Below, piece after piece: positions 17,462 to 25,979 of a stretch of DNA of 64,000 nucleotides (the stretch's first letter is position 1; the number at the start of each line of letters is the position of its first letter). The translations under genes and the position numbers were made by a program. The DNA is taken from positions 1 through 64,000 of the forward strand of contig CAKUFG010000005.1 in NCBI GenBank assembly GCA_934647235.1. The letters run 5' to 3'. This DNA comes from an uncultured Clostridia bacterium. Lineage in GTDB: Bacteria > Bacillota > Clostridia > Christensenellales > Aristaeellaceae. The notes beneath the pieces are model-generated. The model was not told the origin of the DNA and made no database searches. It saw nothing but the letters and a program-made list of their open reading frames with translations.

Positions 17462-18184
17462 TCAATGTGACAGGGTGCTGATGGTGAACTCGTTGCGATC
17501 CACGGGATAATAGCTTTCCACGTATTCAATGCAGCGGGCGTTGATATCCTGGATTTCGGAGGTAATGGAAATAAACAGATCGTTGTCCTGCGCGCCCAGC
17601 AGCCTTCGCTCACGCGCGGGCAGCTGCACGGCTGTCAGGCGCTTTTGCGTGCGCGCGCGAATAATGCCGTTCATCTGGCACAGGTGGCGCACAGAGTTTT
17701 TTTCCATATCATAGCGCATCATGATCTTGCCCACATCATAGGGAAAATAGGATGTGGTCAGCACAATCGGGCCTTTATCAAAGTTGCCCCCCGCATAGCG
17801 CAGGCGGCAGAGCTTGACCACCTGTTCGCCCGGCGCAACCTGCAGATGCGCGGCGACGGCGCCTTCCGCCGCGATGGGCCGGAACTCCAGCACCTCCGTC
17901 ACCACGCTCAGCCCGCGCTCGCGCAGTTCCTCGGCAAAGCTTTCAATAAAGATCGACGTATTGTCAATGATTTTGGGCTGGGTAACAAAGGTGCCCGTGC
18001 CCTTGACGCGCTGCAGGTGTCCGTCGGCCACCAGCACGGACAAAGCACGGCGAATGGTGGTGCGGCTGACGTCAAACTCCGCGCACAGATCCACCTCGCG
18101 CGGCAGCTTATAGCCCACAGGCCAGGCGGCGGAATCGATCTTCTCTTTTATATAATCCACAATTTCCTGATATCGTTTAGCCAA
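17462..18184 (-). CDS. GntR/HutC-family transcriptional regulator
   Basis: The 240-residue protein has an N-terminal GntR winged helix (LPREVDLCAEFDVSRTTIRR at about 26-45, then GTGTFV) and a C-terminal UTRA ligand domain of the HutC type. The start is TTG at 18184, with AGGAGAGG a few bases before it; no ATG fits. It is divergent from the FAD oxidoreductase/ABC importer operon across a 219-bp AT-rich region with repeated ATACATGCA sites, so it probably represses that operon and perhaps itself. The ligand is likely a sugar or its phosphate (inference). Confidence 0.9.
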   Translation of the reverse strand: MAKRYQEIVDYIKEKIDSAAWPVGYKLPREVDLCAEFDVSRTTIRRALSVLVADGHLQRVKGTGTFVTQPKIIDNTSIFIESFAEELRERGLSVVTEVLEFRPIAAEGAVAAHLQVAPGEQVVKLCRLRYAGGNFDKGPIVLTTSYFPYDVGKIMMRYDMEKNSVRHLCQMNGIIRARTQKRLTAVQLPARERRLLGAQDNDLFISITSEIQDINARCIEYVESYYPVDRNEFTISTLSH

Positions 18185-18218
18185 GGGAGCCTCTCCTTTT
18201 GCTGTTTGGAATATAATA

Positions 18219-18247
18219 ATTATATCAGACTTTCATACGACTGTCAA
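18219..18247 (-). promoter_or_regulatory. Promoter of the GntR gene
   Basis: On the minus strand TTGACA (18247-18242), 17 bp, TATAAT (18224-18219). Confidence 0.82.
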
Positions 18248-18249
18248 TA

Positions 18250-18352
18250 TTTAGCATGCAATTTTCAATACATACAATTCTATTCAAAACTATTTTAGAT
18301 ACATGCATTATTTATGTTGCTTTTCTATTGACATACATGCAAAACAATTGTA
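18250..18352. promoter_or_regulatory. Repeated operator-like sites in the GntR/FAD intergenic region
   Basis: AT-rich DNA holds AGCATGCAA (about 18253), AATACATACAATTC (about 18267), GATACATGCATT (about 18298) and CATACATGCAAAAC (about 18332). The last falls in the rightward promoter spacer and continues into ACAATTGT. The recurring ATACATGCA core suggests several regulator sites. Confidence 0.45.
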
Positions 18353-18356
18353 TCTT
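18328..18356 (+). promoter_or_regulatory. Promoter of the FAD oxidoreductase/ABC operon
   Basis: TTGACA (18328-18333), 17 bp, TATCTT (18351-18356), with an ATACATGCA site inside the spacer. Confidence 0.7.
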
Positions 18357-18403
18357 ATATCCCGTAATCAACATCGCAATTGATATCTTATGAGGTGTAA
18401 GTT

Positions 18404-20296
18404 ATGTCGATACGTTCCAAAAATCAATCGGCGGACTTTGACGTAGTGGTTATCGGAGGCGGCATGACGGGCGTATGCGCGGCCAAGGCCTGCGCGCGCC
18501 TGGGCGTAAAAACTGCGCTGGTGCACGCCCGTCCCGTGCTTGGCGGCAACGCCAGCAGCGAGATCCGCGTGGGTGCATGCGGCGCGACGGCCAATCATAT
18601 CAAGCCTGATCTGGAAGAAACCGGTATTTTTCAGGAAATCCTGCTGGAAAACAAGCGCGTAAACCCGGACTATAACTTTTCTGTTTGGGATGCGGTGCTG
18701 TACAACAGCGTGCGCCAGGAAAAGAACCTGACCGTCTATCTGAACACCGATATGTACGACTGCGACGTGCAGGATGGGCGTATCACCGGCATTGCCTGCT
18801 ATCAGGGAACCACCGAAATTCACTGGCACATCACCGGCCGCATCTTCATCGACTGCACCGGCAATCTGACGCTGGGCTTCATGGCCGGGGCCGATTATAC
18901 CACAGGCCGCGAGGATAAGGCCTCCTACAATGAGCCGCACGCCCAGGATCAGGCCGATAACCAGCGCATGGGCAACACGCTGTTTTTCAAGGCTGTGCGC
19001 CGCGATCATCCCGTGCCCTTCACCCCGCCCATCGAGGTATATCACTTCACCGAGGAGCAGCTGCGCTTCCGCCACCACGGCAACGCAGGCTCGCTGTACA
19101 GCGTAGATCAGCACGAAACAGGCAGCGCTCTGCTGAATGAAACGCACCAGGTGGCAGGCGACAAGGCCATTGAGAAATACTGCCTGGAATACGGCTACTG
19201 GTGGATCGAGGTACCCGGCCACCAGGATGATATCATCTCGGAATACGAGGACATCCGCGACGAGGTGCTCAAGTGCGTATACGGCGTCTGGAACCATATC
19301 AAAAACGAGGGCGATCACGGCGCGGACAATTATGAGCTGGCCTGGGTAGGCATGCTGCCCGGCATGCGCGAAAGCCGCCGCATGCAGGCGCTGTACATGC
19401 TCAATGAAAACGATGTGCTCAGCAACCGCGTGTTTGACGACGCCGTTGCCTATGGCGGCTGGCCGATGGATGTACACGTGGGCGGACTGTTCAATTTTGA
19501 TAATCCGCCCAGCTTCATGTACGCCTTCCCCGGCTGCTACACCATCCCCCTGCGTTCCTTCATTTCGCGTAATGTGCCCAATCTGCTGGCCGGCGGCCGC
19601 GCGCTGGGCGCAAGCAAGCTGGCCATGTCGTCGGCGCGCGTTATCGCCACCTGCGCCGTGGGCGGACAGGCCATGGGCACGGCAGCAGCCATCGTCCTGC
19701 GGCATGGATGCAAGCTGAGCGATCTGCCCACACAGTATATCCGCGAGGTGCAGCAGCAGCTTTTGCGGGACGATTGCTACCTGCCCGGCTTTGGCAATGA
19801 GGATCCCCGCGACCTGGCCCGCGGCGCGCAGGTATCCGCCAGCAGCGAAACGCCCGGCTGCGAGGCAAGCAACCTGCTCAGCGGCGTTACCCGCATGGTG
19901 GATGGCCGCTCCAACGTGTGGCAGTCGGCTCCGCTTTCCGAGGGGCTGCCCAGCATAACGCTCACGCTGCCGCAGGCGCAGGCCGTTGCCCAGGTGCAAT
20001 TGACGCTGGATCCAAACCTTTCCCGGCCGCTGAAAATCACCATGTCCCCCAAACGCCAGGCGGAGCAGCTGCCCTGCGTACCGCCTGAGCTGCTGCGGGA
20101 TTACGACGTTGTGCTGCTGCATAACGGGCAGGAGGCTGCCCGCAGCGCAGTGCGTGAAAACTGCCAGCGTCTTAATCGCATTGATTTTGACAACGTCGTC
20201 TGCGACGCCGTGCGCATCGAAATCCAAGCCACCAATGGACTTCCCGCCGCACGCATCTATGAGGTGCGCATTTACGGCGATGGCAATGGGATATGA
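18404..20296 (+). CDS. FAD-dependent oxidoreductase with C-terminal beta-sandwich (F5/8C-like) domain
   Basis: The 630-residue protein has an N-terminal FAD Rossmann motif (VVVIGGGMTGVCAAKACARLG, core GGGMTG at 18-23) followed by the FAD_oxidored-type region GGNASSEIRVGACG and NLLAGGRALGASKLAMSS. About 470-630 looks like a discoidin/F5-8C-type beta sandwich (VSASSETPGCEASNLLSG, RIEIQATNG, IYEVRIYG), a fold often used to bind carbohydrate. There is no signal peptide, so it acts inside the cell. It heads an operon with an ABC sugar importer under a GntR regulator, so the substrate is probably an imported sugar or derivative. The reaction is not known to me. GAGGTG precedes the ATG. Confidence 0.85.
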   Translation: MSIRSKNQSADFDVVVIGGGMTGVCAAKACARLGVKTALVHARPVLGGNASSEIRVGACGATANHIKPDLEETGIFQEILLENKRVNPDYNFSVWDAVLYNSVRQEKNLTVYLNTDMYDCDVQDGRITGIACYQGTTEIHWHITGRIFIDCTGNLTLGFMAGADYTTGREDKASYNEPHAQDQADNQRMGNTLFFKAVRRDHPVPFTPPIEVYHFTEEQLRFRHHGNAGSLYSVDQHETGSALLNETHQVAGDKAIEKYCLEYGYWWIEVPGHQDDIISEYEDIRDEVLKCVYGVWNHIKNEGDHGADNYELAWVGMLPGMRESRRMQALYMLNENDVLSNRVFDDAVAYGGWPMDVHVGGLFNFDNPPSFMYAFPGCYTIPLRSFISRNVPNLLAGGRALGASKLAMSSARVIATCAVGGQAMGTAAAIVLRHGCKLSDLPTQYIREVQQQLLRDDCYLPGFGNEDPRDLARGAQVSASSETPGCEASNLLSGVTRMVDGRSNVWQSAPLSEGLPSITLTLPQAQAVAQVQLTLDPNLSRPLKITMSPKRQAEQLPCVPPELLRDYDVVLLHNGQEAARSAVRENCQRLNRIDFDNVVCDAVRIEIQATNGLPAARIYEVRIYGDGNGI

Positions 20297-20384
20297 TGCA
20301 CGCAGGCCGTTCGCCGCGCGCTTGACCGGCAGCGAAAAATCAGAAAAAGCCCCGATGAACCAAAGGTGAAAGGAACGATGCAGG

Positions 20385-21299
20385 ATGAAAGCAAGCAATG
20401 CTATGGGCGCAATCGCGCGTCCGCGAAACCGAAGCGCACAATGGCAGTTTTTATATCTGCTGCCGGCGCTTGTCTTTTTCATCGCCTTTAAGTACTGGCC
20501 CATCTTCTACAATATCATTCTCAGCTTTGCAAAGTGGAACTTCGTCAAGGATATCAGGTGGATCGGGCTGAAAAACTATCAGACCATGTTCTCAAAGCCC
20601 ATGTTCATCACGGGGCTGAAAAATACGGGGCTGTATGTGCTGGCGCTGTTTCCATTTTTCGTCATGCTGCCCCTTGCGTTGTCCGCGCTGCTGGCAGAGG
20701 TAAAAAGCAAAAAAGCCTCGTCGTTTTATCAGGCCGTATTCTTCATGCCCACCATGCTGGCATTTTCCATCATCTGCATCGTGTGGATGTGGATTTACAA
20801 CCCGACAAGCGGCGTGCTTAACCAGGCAATCGCCGCGCTGGGCCTGGGCGAGGGCTATTCCTGGCTGAGCGATCCGAGCACTGCGTTTTTCAGCATCGTC
20901 CTTGTATGCGGCTGGAAATACATCGGCACGCACATGATTCTCTTCCTGGCCGGGTTAAAAAACGTCGATCAGGAAATCCAGGAGGCCGCGTCCGTGGACG
21001 GCGCAAACGCATGGCAGGTATTCTGGCGCATCAAGTTTCCGCTGCTGAAAAACACAACCGTTTATATTGTGATTACATCGGTTATTTTCGCTGCGGAACG
21101 CGCCTTTATCGCTATCAACCTGCTTACCCAGGGCGGCCCCAGCTATACCACAACCAACCTGAGCTATGTGATCTATGAGTTCGCCTTCAGATCGTACAAC
21201 GTCGGCATGGCCAGCGCCATTTCCACCTTCACGGCGGCGATATTCCTGATTGTCGCAATTGTAATGATGAGAACAATGGGAGGCGTTGAGGACAAATGA
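20385..21299 (+). CDS. ABC sugar transporter permease (MalF-type)
   Basis: The 304-residue integral membrane protein has six hydrophobic segments and the EAA loop EAASVDGA (200-207), which docks on the ATPase. Length and the N-terminal extra helix match MalF/UgpA-type subunits of carbohydrate importers. Its stop overlaps the next permease start (ATGA). It lies 88 bp after the FAD oxidoreductase gene, and the operon continues with a second permease and a binding protein. Confidence 0.92.
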   Translation: MKASNAMGAIARPRNRSAQWQFLYLLPALVFFIAFKYWPIFYNIILSFAKWNFVKDIRWIGLKNYQTMFSKPMFITGLKNTGLYVLALFPFFVMLPLALSALLAEVKSKKASSFYQAVFFMPTMLAFSIICIVWMWIYNPTSGVLNQAIAALGLGEGYSWLSDPSTAFFSIVLVCGWKYIGTHMILFLAGLKNVDQEIQEAASVDGANAWQVFWRIKFPLLKNTTVYIVITSVIFAAERAFIAINLLTQGGPSYTTTNLSYVIYEFAFRSYNVGMASAISTFTAAIFLIVAIVMMRTMGGVEDK

Positions 21300-22132
21300 C
21301 GACCGCGCTGAAAAACAGGAAAGGGCAGGCGCTGCTGCACATTTTTCTTTCGCTCCTGCTGCTGATCAACATCTTTCCCGTCGTATGGATGATCTCCTGC
21401 TCGTTCAAGGATTCCTTCGAGCTGTTTGACAAATCGATTCACATCATCCCGCGCCGCTTTACCCTGGAGAACTTTCAAACCGTATTCAGGGAATACGCAA
21501 TCTGGAATTGGATGTGGAACTCGCTTGGCACCACCATCGGCATGACAATCCTGACCGTGCTGGTATCCTTCCTGGCTGCGTTTGCGCTGACGTATTACAA
21601 AACAAAGCTCAATCGCTTTTGGTTCTATCTGCTTTATCTGACAATGGTTATTCCCTTCCAGGTGACGATGATCCCCAATTATGTGCTCATCAGCAAAATG
21701 GGGCTGATGAACACATGGGCCGGCGTGATCCTGCCAAATATCTGCAGCGCCGCCGTGTTCTTTTTCCTGTATCAGAACCTCAGAAGCGTCCACCCCGCCT
21801 ATTACGAGGCAGCGCGGATTGAGGGCGGCAGCTCCTTCTGGATCATGCGCCATGTAACCCTGGGCATCTGCGGCGGCGCGGTGGCAGCCCGAACCATCCT
21901 GACCTTTATTGAAAGCTGGAACATCTATTTCTGGCCCATGCTGGTGCTGACAAAGCCGGAAACCCGAACCCTGACGGTTGGACTGAAGCAGTTCCTCGAT
22001 TTTGAAATGGGCACGCGCTGGGGCGCCTTCCTGGCCACTGCCACCCTGGCCACCATGCCCATTGTGCTGGTTTATCTTTTCCTGCAGCGCAGAATTATCG
22101 GCGCATTTTCAAGCGCCGGCATCAAGGGATAA
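21296..22132 (+). CDS. ABC sugar transporter permease (MalG-type)
   Basis: The 278-residue protein has six membrane segments and the EAA loop EAARIEGG (171-178). It ends in QRRIIGAFSSAGIKG, a C-terminus typical of MalG/UgpE permeases. It starts inside the stop of the MalF-type gene, so the two are coupled. It pairs with that subunit to form the channel. No ATPase gene follows. Confidence 0.92.
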   Translation: MTTALKNRKGQALLHIFLSLLLLINIFPVVWMISCSFKDSFELFDKSIHIIPRRFTLENFQTVFREYAIWNWMWNSLGTTIGMTILTVLVSFLAAFALTYYKTKLNRFWFYLLYLTMVIPFQVTMIPNYVLISKMGLMNTWAGVILPNICSAAVFFFLYQNLRSVHPAYYEAARIEGGSSFWIMRHVTLGICGGAVAARTILTFIESWNIYFWPMLVLTKPETRTLTVGLKQFLDFEMGTRWGAFLATATLATMPIVLVYLFLQRRIIGAFSSAGIKG

Positions 22133-22187
22133 CGGTTCGAACCTCATCCGGCTGACAGCCGGAAGGAAAATAGAAAGGGGTACCAAG

Positions 22188-23423
22188 ATGAAAAAGATCC
22201 TCTCGTTCGTGCTCGTGCTCATGCTGGGGATATCCTGCCTGTCCCTGGCGGCGGCGGAAGAACCCACCACCATCACCCTCTGGCATCGCTGGGGCGGCGC
22301 CAACGAAAAAACGCTCAGCCAGTGCGTGGAAGCGTTTATGGCCGACAACCCGGATATCAAGGTGGATATCATCGCAAAGCCCGGCGTGTACTTTGATCTG
22401 CTGCAGAGCATGATTGCCGACGCTGCGGCAGGCAACGAAAAGCCCGACGTATTTGTGGGCAGCTACAACCTGCTCAACTACATCGCCGAGGAGCTCCTCC
22501 CCACCACTGTGGACGAGCTGGCCCCCTCCAAGGAAGCCGCTGCGGAGCTGTACAGCCGCTTCACGCCTGAAATGCTGGCGCTGGCAAACTACGACGGCGC
22601 ACAGATTGGCCTGCCGCTGGCGGTGTCCAACATGGTAATGTACTGCAACATGGATATCTTTGAGGCAGCCGGCCTGACCAAGGACGATATCCCCGCCACC
22701 TATGAGCAGGCGATGAAGACGGCCCAGATTATCAAGGAAAAGACCGGCAAGTACGCCTTCTTCATGCAGCTGGGCGATAACTGGGGCGATCAGGGGCTGA
22801 TCTTCTCTGCCGGCGGCGAGCTGCTCAGCGCGGATAAGACCCACGTTGATTTCACCAACGAAGGCATCATCCATGCGATACAGACCTGGCAGGATATGTA
22901 CAACAAGGGCTATACGCCTGTTTGTACGCATAACGAGGGCGTTGCCATGTTCAACTCCGGCGATGTTGCCATGCTGCAAACCACGATCATGTCCATCCGC
23001 ACCTTCAGGGATTACGTGCCCAACATGGAAGTGGCGCAGTGCCTGGGCTTTGAAGGCAAAGCCAAGCAGCTTCCCGCCGGCGGCGCAGCGATGATCAGTT
23101 TTTCTGAAAAAGCGGAGAAAAAGGCCGCCGCTTATCGCTTTTTTGATTTCATGACCAGCCAGAAGGGCATGGAAATGTTCACCACCACGGGTTATCTGTG
23201 CGTAACCAAGGACGAAGTACCCGTCAATCCCGGCCAGGAAGCAGCCTATGCCCAGACGCAGTACGCCCGCCCCTGGGAGTGCTGGCCCGGCGGCTCCGCA
23301 GGCCTTGAGATCGAATCGCGGTGGCTCAGCGTCCGCTCCTCCATCATCATGGAAAACAAGGACGTCGCCGCCACCCTGCAGGCGCTCGAAGACGAATGCA
23401 ACGCACTGCTGGATAATCAATAA
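22188..23423 (+). CDS. Extracellular sugar-binding protein of the ABC importer
   Basis: The 411-residue protein has a signal peptide (about 1-23, ending LAAAEE) and the ABC-type cluster 1 binding fold. ITLWHRWGGANEKTL is the usual first beta strand, and later VNPGQEAAYAQTQ and WPGGSAGLEIESR resemble sugar-binding relatives. No clear lipobox is present, although Cys17 lies in the leader. ATG at 22188 was chosen for the AAAGGGG just upstream. It binds the substrate delivered to the two upstream permeases; the sugar is unknown. Confidence 0.92.
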   Translation: MKKILSFVLVLMLGISCLSLAAAEEPTTITLWHRWGGANEKTLSQCVEAFMADNPDIKVDIIAKPGVYFDLLQSMIADAAAGNEKPDVFVGSYNLLNYIAEELLPTTVDELAPSKEAAAELYSRFTPEMLALANYDGAQIGLPLAVSNMVMYCNMDIFEAAGLTKDDIPATYEQAMKTAQIIKEKTGKYAFFMQLGDNWGDQGLIFSAGGELLSADKTHVDFTNEGIIHAIQTWQDMYNKGYTPVCTHNEGVAMFNSGDVAMLQTTIMSIRTFRDYVPNMEVAQCLGFEGKAKQLPAGGAAMISFSEKAEKKAAAYRFFDFMTSQKGMEMFTTTGYLCVTKDEVPVNPGQEAAYAQTQYARPWECWPGGSAGLEIESRWLSVRSSIIMENKDVAATLQALEDECNALLDNQ

Positions 23424-23440
23424 GCGATCGCGCTTTCCGA

Positions 23441-23473
23441 GGGCTGTCTCCACGCTGGGGCAGCCCTTTTTTT
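23441..23473 (+). terminator. Terminator of the FAD/ABC operon
   Basis: GGGCTG (23441-23446) pairs with CAGCCC (23461-23466), with CC/GG pairs in the loop, followed by seven T. Confidence 0.85.
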
Positions 23474-23528
23474 CATATTTCCGGCTTTTTTCCTGCCCCG
23501 TCCGGTCGGTATTTTGCCGCCCTGCGCA

Positions 23529-23557
23529 TTGACGCGCGGGCGTATTCCTGATAGGAT
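23529..23557 (+). promoter_or_regulatory. Probable promoter of azlCD
   Basis: TTGACG (23529-23534), 17 bp, TAGGAT (23552-23557). It implies a start near 23565, which favours the ATG at 23604 over the one at 23571. Confidence 0.5.
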
Positions 23558-23603
23558 AGGGCAGCCTGTCATGCAGGCAAAAACGAAGAAAGAAACTGTA
23601 TCT

Positions 23604-24326
23604 ATGCCGTGCAAAAGTGAAACGCGCGCGCTGGCCCTGCGCGGGCTGCGCGACGCGGCGCCCGTGGGGCTGGGATATCTGGCGGTCAGCTTTTCGCTGG
23701 GGATCGTATGCAAAAGCGCCGGAATGAACGTGTGGGAAAGCGCGCTGCTGAGCCTGCTCAACAATGCCTCCGCTGGCGAATACGCCGCGCTGACGGTGAT
23801 TGCTGCGCGCGCGTCCCTGTGGGAAATAGCGCTGCTGACGCTGATTGCCAACGCCCGGTATCTGCTGATGAGCTGCGCGCTGAGCCAGCGTCTGCGCCCC
23901 GAGCTGTCCATTTATCACAGGCTGATCATCGGCTTTGATATCACCGACGAGCTGTTCGGCCTAGCCGTCAGCCGCCCCGGCATGCTGGAGCCGCCCTATT
24001 ATTACGGCGCGATGATCATGGCCATGCCCATGTGGGCGCTGGGCACGGCGCTGGGCGTGCTGGCCGGCAGCGTGCTGCCCGCTATGCTTGTCAGCGCACT
24101 GAGCGTGGCGCTGTACGCCATGTTCCTGGCCATCATCATCCCCCAGGCGCGCAGGGACCGCGCGGTGCGGGTGCTGGTGCCCGTCTGCTTTATGCTCAGC
24201 TTTGTCTTTTCGCGCCTGCCGGGGCTGAAAACGCTGTCCGAGGGCACGCGCACCATCGTGCTGACGATCGCCGTTTCGGCCGCCGCAGCGCTGCTTTGCC
24301 CCAGAAAGGAGGCGCGCAATGCCTGA
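23604..24326 (+). CDS. azlC: AzlC-family branched-chain amino acid exporter, large subunit
   Basis: The 240-residue membrane protein belongs to AzlC/YgaZ, which with AzlD exports branched-chain amino acids or analogues. DAAPVGLGYLAVSFSLGIV and NARYLLMSCALSQRL are family signatures. The start is uncertain: ATG 23604 gives a normal length, while ATG 23571 would sit almost at the predicted transcription start. Its last 8 bases overlap azlD. Confidence 0.88.
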   Translation: MPCKSETRALALRGLRDAAPVGLGYLAVSFSLGIVCKSAGMNVWESALLSLLNNASAGEYAALTVIAARASLWEIALLTLIANARYLLMSCALSQRLRPELSIYHRLIIGFDITDELFGLAVSRPGMLEPPYYYGAMIMAMPMWALGTALGVLAGSVLPAMLVSALSVALYAMFLAIIIPQARRDRAVRVLVPVCFMLSFVFSRLPGLKTLSEGTRTIVLTIAVSAAAALLCPRKEARNA

Positions 24327-24621
24327 TATGCTGCTTTATATTCTGGTGGCGGCGGGCGTTACCTACGCCGTGCGCGTTCTGCCGCTGACGCTGCTGCGCC
24401 GCCCCATCACCAGCCCGTTTCTGCAATCCTTTTTGTATTATGTGCCCTATGTTACGCTGTCGGTCATGACCTTTCCCGCCATGGTGGACGCCACGCAGTC
24501 GCCCATCGCAGGCGTGGCTGCGCTGGCCATGGGCATGTTTTTCGCCTATCGCGGGGCCAGCCTGCCCAAGGTGGCCGCGCTGTGCTGCGGCACGGTGCTG
24601 CTGCTGGAGCTGGTGCTGTAA
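24319..24621 (+). CDS. azlD: AzlD-family branched-chain amino acid exporter, small subunit
   Basis: The 100-residue protein has four predicted membrane helices and the AzlD pattern VTYAVRVLPLTLLRR near the N-terminus. It works with AzlC as a two-part exporter. It overlaps azlC by 8 bp, with an AGGAGG inside the azlC end serving as SD. Confidence 0.88.
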   Translation: MPDMLLYILVAAGVTYAVRVLPLTLLRRPITSPFLQSFLYYVPYVTLSVMTFPAMVDATQSPIAGVAALAMGMFFAYRGASLPKVAALCCGTVLLLELVL

Positions 24622-24688
24622 TATCCCGTTCTCATCCCCGTATGTAAGCAAGGCGCAGCACTTTTTGCTTTTCTTTTGGCGCGCGCGG

Positions 24689-24697
24689 TGGTATGAT
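24689..24697 (+). promoter_or_regulatory. Extended -10 promoter of the diguanylate cyclase gene
   Basis: TGG followed by TATGAT (24692-24697) fits an extended -10; no good -35 box is seen. Confidence 0.45.
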
Positions 24698-24740
24698 AAT
24701 AATGTATAGTTGTACTCTTGAAGAAACGGAGGAAACGCAT

Positions 24741-25901
24741 TTGCCCAAAGCCGCTTCTTTTTTATATATCGAAGTCAATCTGCTTTGCGTGCTGATCTGC
24801 GGCGTTATACTGATCCGCTGCCTGGGAAACATCGATAAGCGCCGCAAAGCCCGCTATTTCTGCAGCATGACGGTCTGCTTTGAAATCAACTTTCTGTGCG
24901 ATCTGGCCTGGCGCATCATCGATAATCATGCCGCCGTCATCCCGCTGTGGGCCAATTATCTGGTCAACTGCCTGTATTTTTCCGCCGGCACGCTGGGGTG
25001 CTATTTCTGGTTTATGTACGCCGAAATCAGCCAGGGCGGCTGGGCCAGCCGCCGCCAGCACAGCGCCTGGCTTGCCCTGCTGCCCGCGCTGGGGCTGATT
25101 GCCCTTACCGTCGCCTCCTGCCGCACAGGCTGGGTATTCAGTATCGACGAAAACAACCGTTATGTGCGCGGCCCGCTGCACCTGTGGCAGCTGGGGCTGT
25201 CCTTTGCCTATGTGCTGCTTACCTCCGCCAAGGCGTTGGGCAAGGCCTTTCAGAAAAAATATTATGAGCGGCGCAGGGAGCTGCTTTCCCTGGCGGCTTT
25301 TATGCTGCTGCCGCTGGGCTTTGTGCTGCTGCAGGTGGCCTATCTTGGGCAGGTGCCTACCCTGTGCGTGGGCTACACCGTTACGCTGCTGGTGGTATAT
25401 CTGAACATCCTGGATCAGCGCATCACCATCGATCCGCTCACCCAGGTGTACAACCGCGAGCAGATGGTGCAGCACCTGTCGCACAAGCTGCGCAGCGCCG
25501 GGGAGGATTCCACGCTGTTTCTGCTGATGATCGACGCGGATAATTTCAAGCACATCAACGACCATTACGGCCACATGGAGGGCGATGCGGCGCTGATCCG
25601 CATTGCCGATACGCTGCGCAAGGTTGCGCCGAGGGATGCGTTCGTCTGCCGCTATGGCGGGGACGAGTTTGTGCTGATCGGCAGCGCCTCCTCCTCCGCA
25701 GATATCCGCTCCCTGTGCCAGCTGATTCACAGCGCGCTTGCACAGGCCAACGGCGAGGCAAACGCCCCCTACCTGCTGGACGTAAGCATCGGCTGCGCCG
25801 TGCAGCGCTCCGGCTATGTTACCGTTCCGGATATCATCCGCGCCGCCGACGCGGAGCTGTACAAAACCAAGCGTGAAAAGGCGCAGCAGGCGGCGCTGTG
25901 A
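24741..25901 (+). CDS. Membrane-bound diguanylate cyclase (GGDEF)
   Basis: The 386-residue protein has about seven membrane segments in residues 9-225, like a 7TM sensor, followed by a GGDEF domain. DPLTQVYNRE starts the domain at 231. IDADNFKHINDHYGH follows, and RYGGDEF ends at 310 with an intact GGDEF active site. It makes cyclic di-GMP from two GTP in response to an unknown membrane signal. No RxxD inhibitory site is seen before GGDEF. The start is TTG at 24741 with GGAGG 8 nt upstream; the in-frame ATG at 24693 overlaps the promoter. It is a single gene. Confidence 0.92.
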   Translation: MPKAASFLYIEVNLLCVLICGVILIRCLGNIDKRRKARYFCSMTVCFEINFLCDLAWRIIDNHAAVIPLWANYLVNCLYFSAGTLGCYFWFMYAEISQGGWASRRQHSAWLALLPALGLIALTVASCRTGWVFSIDENNRYVRGPLHLWQLGLSFAYVLLTSAKALGKAFQKKYYERRRELLSLAAFMLLPLGFVLLQVAYLGQVPTLCVGYTVTLLVVYLNILDQRITIDPLTQVYNREQMVQHLSHKLRSAGEDSTLFLLMIDADNFKHINDHYGHMEGDAALIRIADTLRKVAPRDAFVCRYGGDEFVLIGSASSSADIRSLCQLIHSALAQANGEANAPYLLDVSIGCAVQRSGYVTVPDIIRAADAELYKTKREKAQQAAL

Positions 25902-25935
25902 AATAGCCTGCCAGCAATTGAACAACTGAACACAT

Positions 25936-25977
25936 AACAAACGCGCTGAATCACCATCGTGACGCAGCGCGCTTGTT
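25936..25977. terminator. Bidirectional terminator between the GGDEF gene and the glycan locus
   Basis: AACAAACGCGCTG (25936-25948) pairs with CAGCGCGCTTGTT (25965-25977) with one mismatch. T-rich sequence follows on both strands, and both flanking genes converge here. Confidence 0.75.
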
Positions 25978-25979
25978 GT

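Noticed and set aside
22132..22185. GGTTCGAACC-like sequence that recalls a tRNA T-loop
   Set aside because: No acceptor, D or anticodon arms fit around it; no tRNA gene was found in the window.
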